DNA from: Anaeromyces robustus
Taxonomy: Eukaryota; Neocallimastigomycota; Neocallimastigomycetes; Neocallimastigales; Neocallimastigaceae
DNA length: 64,000 nucleotides
NCBI GenBank assembly: GCA_002104895.1
Contig: MCFG01000075.1
Coordinates: forward strand, 22,501-86,500
Reading direction: 5' to 3'
The notes beneath the pieces are model-generated. The model ran no database searches and was not told the DNA's origin. It worked only from the letters and a program-made list of their open reading frames with translations. Position numbers and translations under genes: made by a program. Positions 1-12,189 of this stretch are shown here, one piece after another; within the stretch, counting starts at the first letter, position 1, and every line of letters begins with the position of its first letter.

Positions 1-1093
1 TATTATTATATTATTATAGTTACATAAAAAGTAATACTCTATAACAAAAGGAAATTGATTAAATACAACATATTAACTCATATAAGTACATCTTTTGAAT
101 TTTTATTTATACATTATTATAATATTTAAAGATTTGTTATTACTTGAATAAATTATATATAATTATAATAATAATAAAATAAATAAATAAATAAATAATG
201 GGAAAAACTAATAATATAATTTATATTAATTATATATTGATAAATCAAATATCATAATAAATATTATTTTTTAATTAAAAATATTAACAATTATTATAAA
301 ATATGGTATGTTATATTTTAATCTATTCTTATCAAGTTTTTTAATTACATAATTTTAATAATAAACATAACTTTATTTAATGAAAATTATATATATAAAT
401 TAGTACTAAATTTAGTTATAATTAGTAAGATGAAACTTAAATTTTATTTTCATTTAATTAAAAAGATATTGTGAAATTATACCTTTTATATTTTATCAAA
501 TTAAAAATAAAATAATTCATAAAAAATATTCTTTTTTTTTTTATATATATATATTATTGTTTTATCATACTTTAAAACAAGTATATTTAATTACTAATTG
601 AACCTTTAACCTTATTATATTAATGATAAAAATAAAAAAGTTAAATTATATATTTTAAAAAATTTTAATTCATATTATTTTAAAATAATAAATACAAAAA
701 AAGTTTAGAAATATTTTTATTTTTAATTATAATTTTTTATTTTTATTTTATTTATATAATTTTTTTTTTATATTTTTTATCCATTATAATAATTTACTCA
801 TATTATATATATATTTTTTAATTCTTTTTTAATTTTATTTCATTTTTTTTTTACTTTTTTATTTTACTTCTATTTTATTTTATATTATATTTTATTTTAT
901 TTTATTTTTATGATTTTATTTTATTATATTTTATTATATTTTATATTTTATATTACATTATATATACAGTAATAGTTCGTTTAATTAAAAGAAATAAAAA
1001 CTAAATAATATTAATTAAAAAATATAAAATAGAATAAAACAATATTATTATTTTGAACTGATGTTAGTATTATAATAATTATATATTTAAATA
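1..1093. other. A/T-rich upstream region, no gene seen
   Basis: No coding stretch or recognisable RNA gene is visible. The sequence is almost purely A/T with T-rich runs around 720-950. It presumably holds the 5' flank of the RhoGEF gene that begins at 1094. Confidence 0.6.
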
Positions 1094-1834
1094 ATGGCAA
1101 GCATTAATAAAAGCTCATCTGACTTATATGTCAGTTCAGTACATGGAAGTCTTGGAAAAATTAAAGGAGCAAATGATAATGAAATACCTGGTACAATTAG
1201 TAATAGTTATACACCAAGATCGAAATTATCAATATGTTCATATAATGGAGAAACAAGTAGTATTAATTTAAAATCAAAAATAATATCTGAAACGAGTTTA
1301 TGTAGAAATAGTGATAGTGAAAGTATTGGCGCATTAAATGAATCGAGTGATCAAGGACATTTAATAAATGAGAGTAGTAGTAATTTTAAAGAAAGTAATG
1401 AATTTGAAGGAAGTTATTTTGTTAGTTTAAAAGATGAAGATGATTCAGAACCAGTAGTAAAGAAAAATAATAATAAAAACTTATGCAGATCAAAAACTTC
1501 ATTTTCAATTAATGCTATATCAGATGAATATAATTCTTTATCAAAAGTATTAAAATCAGCTAAAAATTCTCCTCCTAAACAAGGAATGAATAGTTCATTA
1601 AATTTATTAGATAGTGTTCGTTCAATTAATACTTTTCAGGATGAACCGTCAATTTGTTCTTCAAATCTTTCATTTTTGGCATTAAATTCAACTAGAAATG
1701 ATTTAAATAATTCATCGTTATATATACCAGATATATGGAATCATCATTTAACTAGATTATACTTTTTTATGTATCTTCTTTCTAAAGGAAATACTCTTTC
1801 ATTGATTTATGTAATATATAATATATAACAATAA

Positions 1835-1865
<31 letters not shown>

Positions 1866-1876
1866 ACAAATAAATA

Positions 1877-1967
<91 letters not shown>

Positions 1968-4900
1968 TGTAACCATTATAATATAATTAAATATATATAT
2001 ATAAAAAGCTTTTTAGATCGGAAGCTGAAGAATTTAGAACAAATTTTTATCTTTATAATTCAAGTGGAAGAAAAAATCAAGCAACAAAAATATATAATTG
2101 CTATTTTGTTTCTTCATCTCCAAATTATATTGAATGGAAATTTTCAGAAGAATTATATAGTTCTTGTATTGAAGATTTAACTTATCATATATATAAAGAA
2201 TTAGATAATCCAACTCCACAAATTTATGATAGATATATATATTTATCTATGGTTATTTTGGAAAAAGCTTTTTATGGAGAACTTACAGAATATCAAGATA
2301 GGTCAACTTTTCCAAAATCAGATGATACAAAAACGGAAGAAACAGGAGAATCATTTGAAAAAAGTGTCTTTTATAAAGAATTAAAGAATGATATAAGTAA
2401 ATATTTAATATCTATTAATATTATCAATAAATATAATATACTATATATTATCATTTTAAATATTAATAATAATATTTTTTATAATTATTTATATAATGTA
2501 ATTTCATTTCCTTTATATTGAATAGAGGGTTCTTTGAATATAACTACAAGGTAATATATATATATTAAAATCATTTATTAAAATGAATATAATTGTAATA
2601 ATTATTTATTTTTAATATAGTCAATTTCAAAGAGCAATTGAAAGAATACTTGATTTACCATTTGAATATTTCGATTCATTTGATTTCGTAGAAAAAATAG
2701 AAGGTTACATAAGTGGTTTTGAAATTTATAACAATGAGATGATAAATTCTAAATTATTAACCGAAGTTAAACCAAGTCTTAGCAGGATGGATAAAAAAAG
2801 TAATAATAGAAGAAATTTTATTAGTTTTTTTTTTTAAAAAATTTATATATAAATTTTATTCATTATTTTTTCTTTTTTATAATTACTCTTTTTATAGATT
2901 CAGTTAAAATGAGTATGGAAAGTATTAACGATAAATCAAGTTTCAGTAGTCAAAATCAAACAACTTCTACTGGAAGTGCATCATCTAGTATTGTAGAAAC
3001 TTCAAAATCAAAACTTAAAAAGATAAAAACTGATACCTTACCTGAAGAAAAATCAATAATATCACCATTATTAAAAGAACAAGGAATAAGAAAATCGATT
3101 GTTAGTATAATTATTTATATAAAAAATTATATTTAAACATAATTTATATTTAAATTATTAACTGATAATATTTATTATTAATAAAAAATAAGACTGCTAA
3201 TATAAATAACTTAGTAGATCAATTAAAATTTGGACATACATTTGTCCAAGATACAGAAAAAGATGCACATTTCTGTGAATATTGTTATAAGAAATTAATT
3301 TTTGAAAAAAGTGATAGAAGTGATGATTCTCTTATGGCATATAAATGTGAAGGTAATAAATTCTATAAAAATTTCAATATTTACTATTACTATTACCATT
3401 TAAAAAATTATTATATGTTTAATGATAAAACTAAAAAAATTATTATTATTATATATAAGTATGTAATATGACATGTCACAAAGGTTGTAGAAATCTTATA
3501 AAAGTAAATTGCTTAGAACAGTCATCTACTGTACTGATGGATGAATATGGAGAAGATGTAAAATTAAATAAAAACATACTATATAATTTATAATAAATAA
3601 TATATATATAAAATATATATACTTATATTTAATATATAAAATCTATTATTATTAATATGACTATATAAATAATTTACAAATATCAGGCTCTAAAATCTGA
3701 AAATATAAATAGAATTCAGATGAAAATGAAAGCTATTCAACATGAATTAGATATTGAATTGAAAATTAGAGATGGACTTGAAAAATTAACTAAAGCTAAA
3801 AATTCACCATTACCATCATTTATTAAGTCATCTAAAAATCACAAAAATGTTCAAACTAATGATGTTTTCGGTCAAATAGAAAGATCACAAAAGAAATTGG
3901 ATTCTCTAAAACATGAAATGACAAAATATAGATTATGTTTGACAAAATTGTTAGAAGAATCTAAGATGAATAAAGATGATGCACCAGATTCAGCAAATGT
4001 AAAATTTATTAAGAATAAAACTTATTAATATTTTAACTATATAATAAATTATATTATAATTGAATATACTAATTTATAAAAATTCTATATAGAAAGAGGA
4101 TATGTCTGAAGGTGAAGTAATAAAAATATGTTGTAAAAATATTACAAACTGTACCGATTTAACAAAATCATTTTATGCAACAAATGAAACTACAACTGAA
4201 ATGTTAATTATAAATGCTATCGAAAAGTTTATATTAGATGGAACATATAAAGATTATGAATTAACATATACAATAGATAAAGATGAAAAAAGTATTTTTT
4301 TCACAAAAAAATTTATTAAAATTTATATTTTTTAATAAAAATTAATACTAAAACATATAATATTTTTAATTATGTAGAAATTGAAGATATTAAAGAACCA
4401 ATATTACAGCAAAATATAAATTTCCAAGAAGTTTTATTCAACTTAAAGCTTAAAGATAATAACCATGTTAAATTAAAAGAATCTGTAAGTGGTTAAAAAA
4501 TTGATTTAAAGAATATATTTAAATATTAAAAATATTAATATAAAATAAATATATAATATTTTTTTTCAATATAGAAAAAGCCAACAGAAAATAAAAATGA
4601 TTTAAAACAAAAAGAAATCTTAGAAGAAATTTGTAATTTGGAATGTTATTACTTGAAATGTTTGAATATGATTGTTAAAGTAATTATTATAAAAAAATTT
4701 TTTTGATAATTATAAAACCTTAATTTGTATTAACAAAATTTTTTTTTTCAGTATTTCAAAGAGCCATTATCACAATCAAAATTTTTAACAAGTAATGACA
4801 TTGATATAATATTTAGTAATATTGAAGATATTTTAGATATTCATACTGAATTGGTAAAAATAACCCTAATATATATATATAATTGATATTTGCAATTAAT

Positions 4901-5978
4901 TATATTAATAATTTTTTGTTATTTTTTTATATAATGTATATAATAAACAAATAAAAAAAATAATAAATAAAAAGAATCAAGATATAGAAGAAATTAAAAA
5001 GAAAGATGACTTGGAAATTACATCTTTATGTGCACAAGTAATTAATGTGTATAGAACAAAGGTATTAATTCAATCAACAATATATTAATATCTTTATAAA
5101 ATATAAATTATTTTATATTTTTTTATATAAAAATTTATATTAATATTAATCATTTAATTTTTTTTTTTTAAAAAAAAAGATATCTGATTTTGATGAATAT
5201 TATACCTATTGTGCAAATCAAGCAAATGCATCTAGACATTTAGAAAAATTATTACAAAATTCAAATATTGAAAAAAAAATTAATGAATGTCAGGAAAATG
5301 AAAATCTTGATAAATTAACATTAAAAGATCTTTTAATAAAGTAATTATTTTTTAAAAAATTAAATTTCTTATTCATTTTTTAAATACTAAGTAATAAACG
5401 AATTGATATTTATTTTATTTGAATTTAATTAATGTAATAATTAAAAAGACCAATGCATAGAATTACAAGATATCCATTACTTTTTAAACGTTTATTAGAA
5501 AATATTGATAAGCAACAATTACAATACTCTATGATTGAAACGTTAATAATGTCAATCGAAAATAAAATATCTACCATTAATGAAATGGTAAGAAAATCTG
5601 AAGCTAAATATAGAGTAAGTGTTATAGAAAATTCAATGGATTGGAATAATATTTTCCCTGTAAGTATTTTAATATCATTATAATTAATAATAAATGAAAA
5701 AAAATTATATATATTAATTGTTATTATTTTATAATAGAAATTTGCACTAGATAATGATAGAAGAGAATTAATATCAGAAAAACAATTTGTTTATAATAAA
5801 AAAGGTACACATACTGTAGATATTACAATATTAGTATTTACAGATATGGTAATTTTTTTGAAATGTAAAAAAGACAAAGAACAATATATATTATACAGAC
5901 AACCAATACCACTTGAAAATGTACTATTTTTGGATAAATTAGATAACGGAGGTATAAACAAAATAATAATAATAATAA

Positions 5979-6009
<31 letters not shown>

Positions 6010-6020
6010 TAATAAAAATT

Positions 6021-6084
<64 letters not shown>

Positions 6085-6086
6085 TA

Positions 6087-6129
<43 letters not shown>

Positions 6130-7064
6130 GTAATAATTACTTATAAATATTATCAATAATAATGGTTATTAACTTATTTTTTTATTTTGTTAATTATATA
6201 ATATTGTTTAATTTTTTCTATTAACTTTTCATAATAGTATCTAAAAATATAATTGAAATAGTTCATTTCCATCATGATAAATATGAATTTGAATCTATTT
6301 CAAGATATGATAAAAATGTTTGGCTTCAAGAAGTAGAAGCAGTTAGAACATATTTCTGTAACCAATTATTCTTTGCAAATGTCCATTATAATTTTAAACC
6401 AATAACTAATAGTACTAAATATTCCAAAGATGATAGTGATAATTACAATAATAGTGGTGGCGGTAATAAGTTAAGAATATTATCAAGACAGTTTTCTAGT
6501 TCAAATGATATTTTAGGTTCAAGTAATGTAAATTCTCCAGAATCTATAAAATCCAATAAATCAAAGGGTCAAAGTCCAACTGTATCATCTGCATATTCAG
6601 GTTCTGTCAAACGAAATACATGGTCTCTATTTAATAGATCAAAATCACAAGAAACTAAACTATCAGGCGATTCTAAAAAATCAAAAAATCTTACTAGAAT
6701 AAGAACAAAAACAGAACAAGTTGATGATGCAATAACCAAAAGAAATTATATGATTTCATCTGGTAGTAACCAACAAGATTTTGATTATGTAATTAAAGCA
6801 GTATTAAGTCCTGATCCAAATTCAGCTGTACAAGAATCACCAGTTTCTTTTTTATCTTCAAATAATGAAAATGAATCAATTAATGAAAGTCCATTAATTA
6901 ACAACAGTGAAGAATATACTTATGATGATGAAAAAACTGCAGATATTAGAAATGCATTAGAAAAAATGCTTATGAATAATTCTTCTGAAAATCTTTCTAA
7001 CAAAGAAGATAGGAAAGATAAAAAACGTCGTGACGAAGAGGATGAAAGAGGAAGAAGACATTAA
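1094..7064 (+). CDS. Rho guanine-nucleotide exchange factor with RGS-like, C1, RA, DH and PH domains
   Basis: Predicted to activate Rho-family GTPases at the membrane. The 17-exon model gives 1364 aa: 1094-1810, 2009-2396, 2526-2550, 2621-2799, 2898-3100, 3193-3352, 3460-3557, 3687-3998, 4093-4291, 4378-4484, 4575-4679, 4752-4853, 4975-5061, 5180-5340, 5449-5659, 5738-5951, 6238-7064. A Ser/Asn-rich N-terminus precedes a helical RGS-like segment (about 215-430). A C1 zinc finger (about 519-569) follows the family spacing exactly: H-x12-C-x2-C, C-x2-C-x4-H-x2-C-x7-C. A ubiquitin-fold RA-like region lies at about 695-790. The DH domain (about 797-1000) carries the conserved helix PMHRITRYPLLFKRLLENI near 949, followed by a PH domain (about 1019-1129). 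The tail is Ser-rich with a charged C-terminus. The layout recalls metazoan RGS-RhoGEFs (LARG, PDZ-RhoGEF) with C1 and RA added. DH, PH and C1 are firm; RGS-like and RA are by pattern. The start is the first in-frame ATG after an A/T-rich leader. Confidence 0.88.
1879..1967. repeat. (TAA)n microsatellite in RhoGEF intron 1
   Basis: About 29 uninterrupted TAA units lie inside the first intron (1811-2008), preceded by a short (TAAA)n run. Apparent tyrosine-repeat ORFs on the other strand here are translations of this repeat. Confidence 0.95.
5963..6128. repeat. (TAA/ATA)n microsatellite in RhoGEF intron 16
   Basis: An interrupted AAT/TAA repeat fills most of the 286-bp intron 5952-6237, the longest intron of this gene. 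Confidence 0.93.
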
Positions 7065-7669
7065 TTTATTATAATTTAAAAAAAAAATAAATACATTTAT
7101 TCTATCATTTAAATAATAATTAAATATAATAATAAAATATAATAAAGAATATAATAAATAATTATAATAAATAATATAATAAATAAATAAAAACTTTAAT
7201 AAATTTAAATATTATGTAAAAAAAATTCTTAAAAACGTAAAAAAAAAAAAAAAAAATCAAAGCAAAACAAAAACAAAACAAAAACAAAAAACAACAAAAC
7301 AAAAACAAAACAATATATATATATATATATTATAAGTAAATAAATAAGTAAATAAAAGATAAATAATAAATTTATTTTTTTATAATTTTGGTTTATATAA
7401 ATGAAATAATTTAATACAATTAAATAAATTTATAAAAATTATTATTTTTTTAATTTATCATTTTATTTGTTTCTTTTTTGTTTTACATATCTTTTATGTG
7501 TATATGTAAATATTATAATTGATATATAATATTTAAAATATTGATATTAAATTAAATGGTAATGATATTATGATATAATAGATTTACATTGAATAAAAAA
7601 AAATTTTTTTTTTCCAATAAATTAATGTTTATATAATACAAAAAAAAAATTATAACATAAATATATATA
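7065..7669. other. Intergenic region between convergent genes
   Basis: The 3' ends of the RhoGEF and the flavodoxin gene face each other here. It contains an A/C run of AAAAC-type units around 7258-7311 and an A/T dinucleotide run around 7313-7331. No gene seen. Confidence 0.6.
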
Positions 7670-9112
7670 TTAAATCTTTGATTTTGATTTTAGATATTTT
7701 TTTGGAATAGCCTCAGAAATAAGTTTATTAATAAAATCATCAACCCATTTCCAATTTGTTAAAGAATGGTCTTTACTGGTATCAGTAATATCTATATCTT
7801 TAACATATTGTTTTATTTGAGAAGCAGATGTCTTAGCAACCCATTTAATTGATGGTGAATATTTAGTATAAGCTAAATCACCACCAAAACTAGCAGTAAT
7901 ACGTGGTTTATAAACATTTGAAAGTGTTGATTTTAAATAATTTTTAATAAATGGATCATATTCAAATGGTGATGCAATAGACACTGCATAACATGATATT
8001 GAATAGAATGCTGAATAAATATTATTTAAATATTCAGCATTTGATTCAATAAATGTTGTTAAATGTCTTGAATATCCACCATAATATACTGGACCCCCAA
8101 TAATGATGACCTAGTATAAGAAATATTTGAAATTAAAATTATTATTTATTTATTCATTAATTTATTTACTTATTTACGCATTTATTCATTTTATTTGATT
8201 TACCTGATATTTTTTTATATCATATTTAACATTTTCCTCAATAAGAATAGAATCAATTTTTATATTATATTTCTTTATAACATTTTTCTTAATATAATTA
8301 GCAATTTGTTTTGTTTTTCCGTTTGAGCTAATATAAAAAATACCAATTCTTAATTTACCATCTTTTTTTATATTTATTTTATTATCATCATCCATATTAG
8401 ATTTGCTATTCTTTCTTTTAAGTTTATCTTTCTTTTTAGTTTCTTCTTTTTCTTCTTTTTCTTCTTTTTCATCATCATCATCTTCTTCATCTTCGTCTTC
8501 TTCACTTTCATCTTCACTTTCTTCACTTTCATCTTCATTTTCATCATCACTATCTTTATTTTTTTTTCCACTTTCTTTTCTTTTCTTACTATTTTTTACA
8601 TCATTTTCACTGTCGTCACTTTCTTCATCATCTTTTTCATCATTATCTTCTTCTTTTTCTTTTTTTTTACTGATTCCTCTACTTTTTTTATTTTTAACTT
8701 CTTCTTCACTTTCATTATCATCTTTTCCATCTTCACTAGATTCATCATCTTCACTAGAATTTTCATCTTCATTTGATTCATTATCATTTTCACTTTCTTC
8801 ATCATCATTATCATCTTCTTCTTCTTCACTCTTTTTATTTTTTTTTTTATTATTATCATTTTTTTTCTTAGTATCCAATTCTCTACTTTTTCCTTTTTTG
8901 TTATTTAAAGATTCACTTCTTTTTAAACCTTCATCTTTTACTAATTTTTCTTTCTTTTGCTTTTCTTTTCCTACAGAATTTACTTTTTTTTTAGATAATT
9001 TCTTTTTATCATCTACATTTTTTTCCTTTTTTTTGCTATTCTTTATAACTTCTTTTTCTTCTTCTTGAACTTCTTCTTCAGAATTTTTTCTTTTTAATGC
9101 TTTCTTTGCCAT
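7670..9112 (-). CDS. HemG-like flavodoxin-domain protein with charged N-terminal extension
   Basis: Two exons on the minus strand (9112-8204 and 8110-7670) give 449 aa. Residues 1 to about 250 are a low-complexity Lys/Glu/Asp/Ser extension with several basic, nuclear-signal-like clusters. The remaining ~195 residues form a flavodoxin fold. The FMN phosphate loop reads FYISSNGKTKQIA. It is followed by VIIIGGPVYYGGYS, SAFYSISCYAVS and a C-terminal TDTSKDHSLTNWKWVDDF. Order and motifs match bacterial HemG (menaquinone-dependent protoporphyrinogen IX dehydrogenase, Flavodoxin_5), for example SAFYSV and the YTDWEQV-type C-terminus. The heme-pathway substrate is inference; other oxidoreductases share this fold. 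The intron shows it is now a eukaryotic gene, and a bacterial origin is plausible. The flavodoxin call is firm; the assignment to HemG itself is moderate. Confidence 0.8.
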
Positions 9113-10260
9113 ATCTATTAAAAATATAATTAGATTTTTTATTTTATTATATTATATTTAATAAAAAATAAATGTCAATATACTAATTTCATAGTGATAC
9201 ATATATCTATAAAATATATTTATAAATATATGTAAATTTATATGTAATTAATATGTTTTTACCTTTAAAAACTTATAAAAAAGAATAAAATATATAAAAT
9301 AATTGAATAAAAATAATAAATAAAAATATAAATGAAAAAAAAAAAATAAAAAAAAAATATAAAAAAATTTATAAAAAAAAATACAATTTAATAAAAATGT
9401 ATAATTAAAATTAAAATTATAAATTGTCAGCTTTTAATTAATTTTTATTTTTTTAAAAGTAAGAAAAAAGTTTATAGAATATATATACAATTCAATAATA
9501 TTTTAATATTAATTTATAATTTAAAAAATTAATATATGAAATCTATCTTATTTTTTTTTTTTTATTTTATTCTATTTTATTTTTAACTAATAATTATTAT
9601 TATTATTATTATTATTCTATTTAATTAATTAAATTAAAAAAATTTTTTTTTACTTTTTTTTTTTTTTTTTAATATTTTTATTTTATTTTATATTATTTTA
9701 TTTGATTTCAATTTTTTTTTTTTGTTTTTCTTTTTTTTTTTTTTTTTTTTTTTCTTTCGTTTTTTGTTTTTAATTTTGAGACTAAAATATTTTTATAAGA
9801 AATAAGGAAAAGTTTTTAATTCATTATATATAATATATATTAAAAAATTTTTAATATTTTTTAATATTAATTTTAATTAAATTTATATAAACTTTTTTTT
9901 TTTTAATTAAAATAAAAAAAAACTTTAAAATTGTGCAACAACCAAACTTTATAAAACCAATGTTTTAATTAATATTTTTTTTTTAAGTTTTTAATTAATT
10001 AGATGATTATTTTTATTATTTATTTAGTTATTTATGTTCATTTATACATTTATTTAATTATTTGTTTATGTTTTCTGTTTTTAATTTAACTATGAATTAT
10101 AAAAATAAAAAATGAATTAAAACAAATTTAATTTTATTTATAATCCAAAGTAAAAGCAAGTATTTTAACATCATTTAAATCACTTGCATAAATATAAATA
10201 AACATTTAATATTAATTAATTTTAGATAACATATTTATTAAAATTAAGGTTTTATGCATT
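9113..10260. other. Intergenic region with long T tracts
   Basis: It lies upstream of the flavodoxin gene and downstream of the LRR gene. There are T-rich tracts at about 9541-9770. No gene or structured island seen. Confidence 0.6.
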
Positions 10261-11913
10261 TTAATGTGATATATCATTAATTATTGAATTTGAAATATCA
10301 TCTTTTTTTTTTAATTTTTTAAATACTACTTTATTATTTCCATTTTTCTCTATAGTATTAATATTTCTTTTATTATTGTTATTATTTTCTAATTGAACTG
10401 TTATTATATGATTATTATTGAACTTTATAACTCCTGAATTTAAAGGTATTTTTCTAAATAATTTCCATGTATAATTTATTGTATTTTGTTTTATTATTTT
10501 TCGATTTTTATGCCAATTAAATGATGGTCTATCTTCAATATGGCATTCCTTACCTCTAAATACTGAATTATAAAGCAATGATTCTTCTTCATCTGTATCT
10601 TCTTCTTCAATTTGGTTTTCATTTAAATTATTTTCTTTTACTAGCTCATTTTTTTTTTCTAATTTATCATTTTCATTTATTACTTCTTCATAATGTTTAT
10701 TAAATTTTAAATTTTCTATATCAATTTTTATTGGTTTAACAGGTTTTGCTATCATGTTTGATAAAGGATTATCTAAATTGTTTTTATTTTTATGATAAGT
10801 ATTATATGAATTATTATAGTAATCCTCAAATGGATTTAAATGAGAATTATCATAATACTCATCAAAAAGTGGATAATCTGATTCTAATAATCCCCATTTA
10901 TTTTTTTGTTGTTTTAAAAAATATGATATACCTAAAGAAGATATATTTGTATTTGATACCTCAAGAACTCTCAAACTTTTAAATTTATCACAATATCGAT
11001 ACATAAATTGATCAGTAATTAATGAATTATATGATAAATTTAGCATTTGTAAATTTTCATAGCATACTCTTGAATTATCTTCTTCTTCTTTATCATCATT
11101 ACTATAATATTTAACAAGCATTTTACTTATTCCATAATCTGATAAATTTGGATTTAAACTTAGATCAAGAAATACTAAATTTATTAAGCAATTTAAAAAA
11201 ACAATTGTATTATTATTTATGTCCGCCAATTTTAAATCTAAATGTGTCAAAACTTTAGAAAGATTATTTAATCCTACTTAATTTATATATATGAAATCCA
11301 TGTTAGCATGTACAATTATACTTCTAATTGCTTCATATAAAATAAAAATATTTACAGAATTGTTCATAACTTAAAGAACGATTCCATATTCTTAATTGTT
11401 TTAAAAAATATGGAAAATCTTGAATTTCATCCTCATATACATAACTTATATGTTGAATTGTTTCTAAAGATACAATTTGTTGCAGTTCTTTAGCTTTTAA
11501 AATAATTCTTTTCCCTATATGATAAGGAATTGAATAAAAATCAATTCTATCTGTTAATTTTGAACATTTTATTAAACATATATCAAATAATGATTTTTTA
11601 CTATAATTTAAATCAATCTTTACTTTTTCATTTTTATTTATTTTTTCTGAATTAAATAATGGAACATATTTCTCAGCTCTAAAGGAAATATCTAAATTAA
11701 ATTATTATTAATATAACAATTATAAAAAATATATATATATGTATAAATGTAAAATATTAAATTTTTATACGATTAAATATATTAGTTAATTAATTAACAT
11801 GTATAAAAATTTAAATATAAAAAATAACGTAAATAAAAATTTAGAAAAAAAAAAAAAAAAAAACCTCTAAATGGATTAATTCTTGAATATTTTGAATATT
11901 TTATATTGTTCAT
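10261..11913 (-). CDS. Leucine-rich-repeat protein, LRRC42-like
   Basis: Three minus-strand exons (11913-11865, 11691-11356, 11276-10261) give 466 aa. After a 16-residue first exon comes KKSLFDICLIKC, then an LRR block (VLTHLDLKLAD, NLVFLDLSLNPNLSDYGIS, NLQMLNLSYNSL, SLRVLEVSNTNISSLG) with the LxxLxLS spacing of RI-like repeats. The SLF segment followed by a 'LDLS.NP..SD.GI' repeat resembles LRRC42, a nucleolar protein of poorly known role. A low-complexity Asn/Lys/Glu region and a basic tail follow. Intron 1 starts with GTTTTTT, an unusual donor running into a T tract; an alternative first exon is possible. The LRR call is firm; the LRRC42 relationship is tentative. Confidence 0.75.
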
Positions 11914-12189
11914 TTTATTATTCAAAAAATCTAAGTATTTATTGAGAATATTAATATATATAAATTGTAAATTATAAATTTTATTTTAGTTTATCAAATA
12001 AAAATTCAATATTATATATTTTATGTATAATACATAAATTAAAAATTAAAATGCTGCACAAATATGTAATATATATGTATAATTTTTTTTTCCTTTTTTT
12101 TTTTTATATATTTTAATTTCATATACACCCTTTTCATTAATTTATATAATAAAAAGAAAATTAAGTTTAAATAAATTAAAAATATAAAT
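11914..12189. promoter_or_regulatory. Compact bidirectional promoter region
   Basis: Only 276 bp separate the start codons of the divergent LRR protein and exportin genes, so their promoters must share or abut here. It contains T and A tracts but no factor-binding site that I can name. Confidence 0.5.

Noticed and set aside
1782-1976. Tyrosine-repeat ORF
   Set aside because: Translation of the intronic (TAA)n microsatellite.
8374-9068. Ser/Phe-rich plus-strand ORF and Lys/Met-rich minus-frame ORFs
   Set aside because: Shadows of the charged low-complexity region of the flavodoxin gene.
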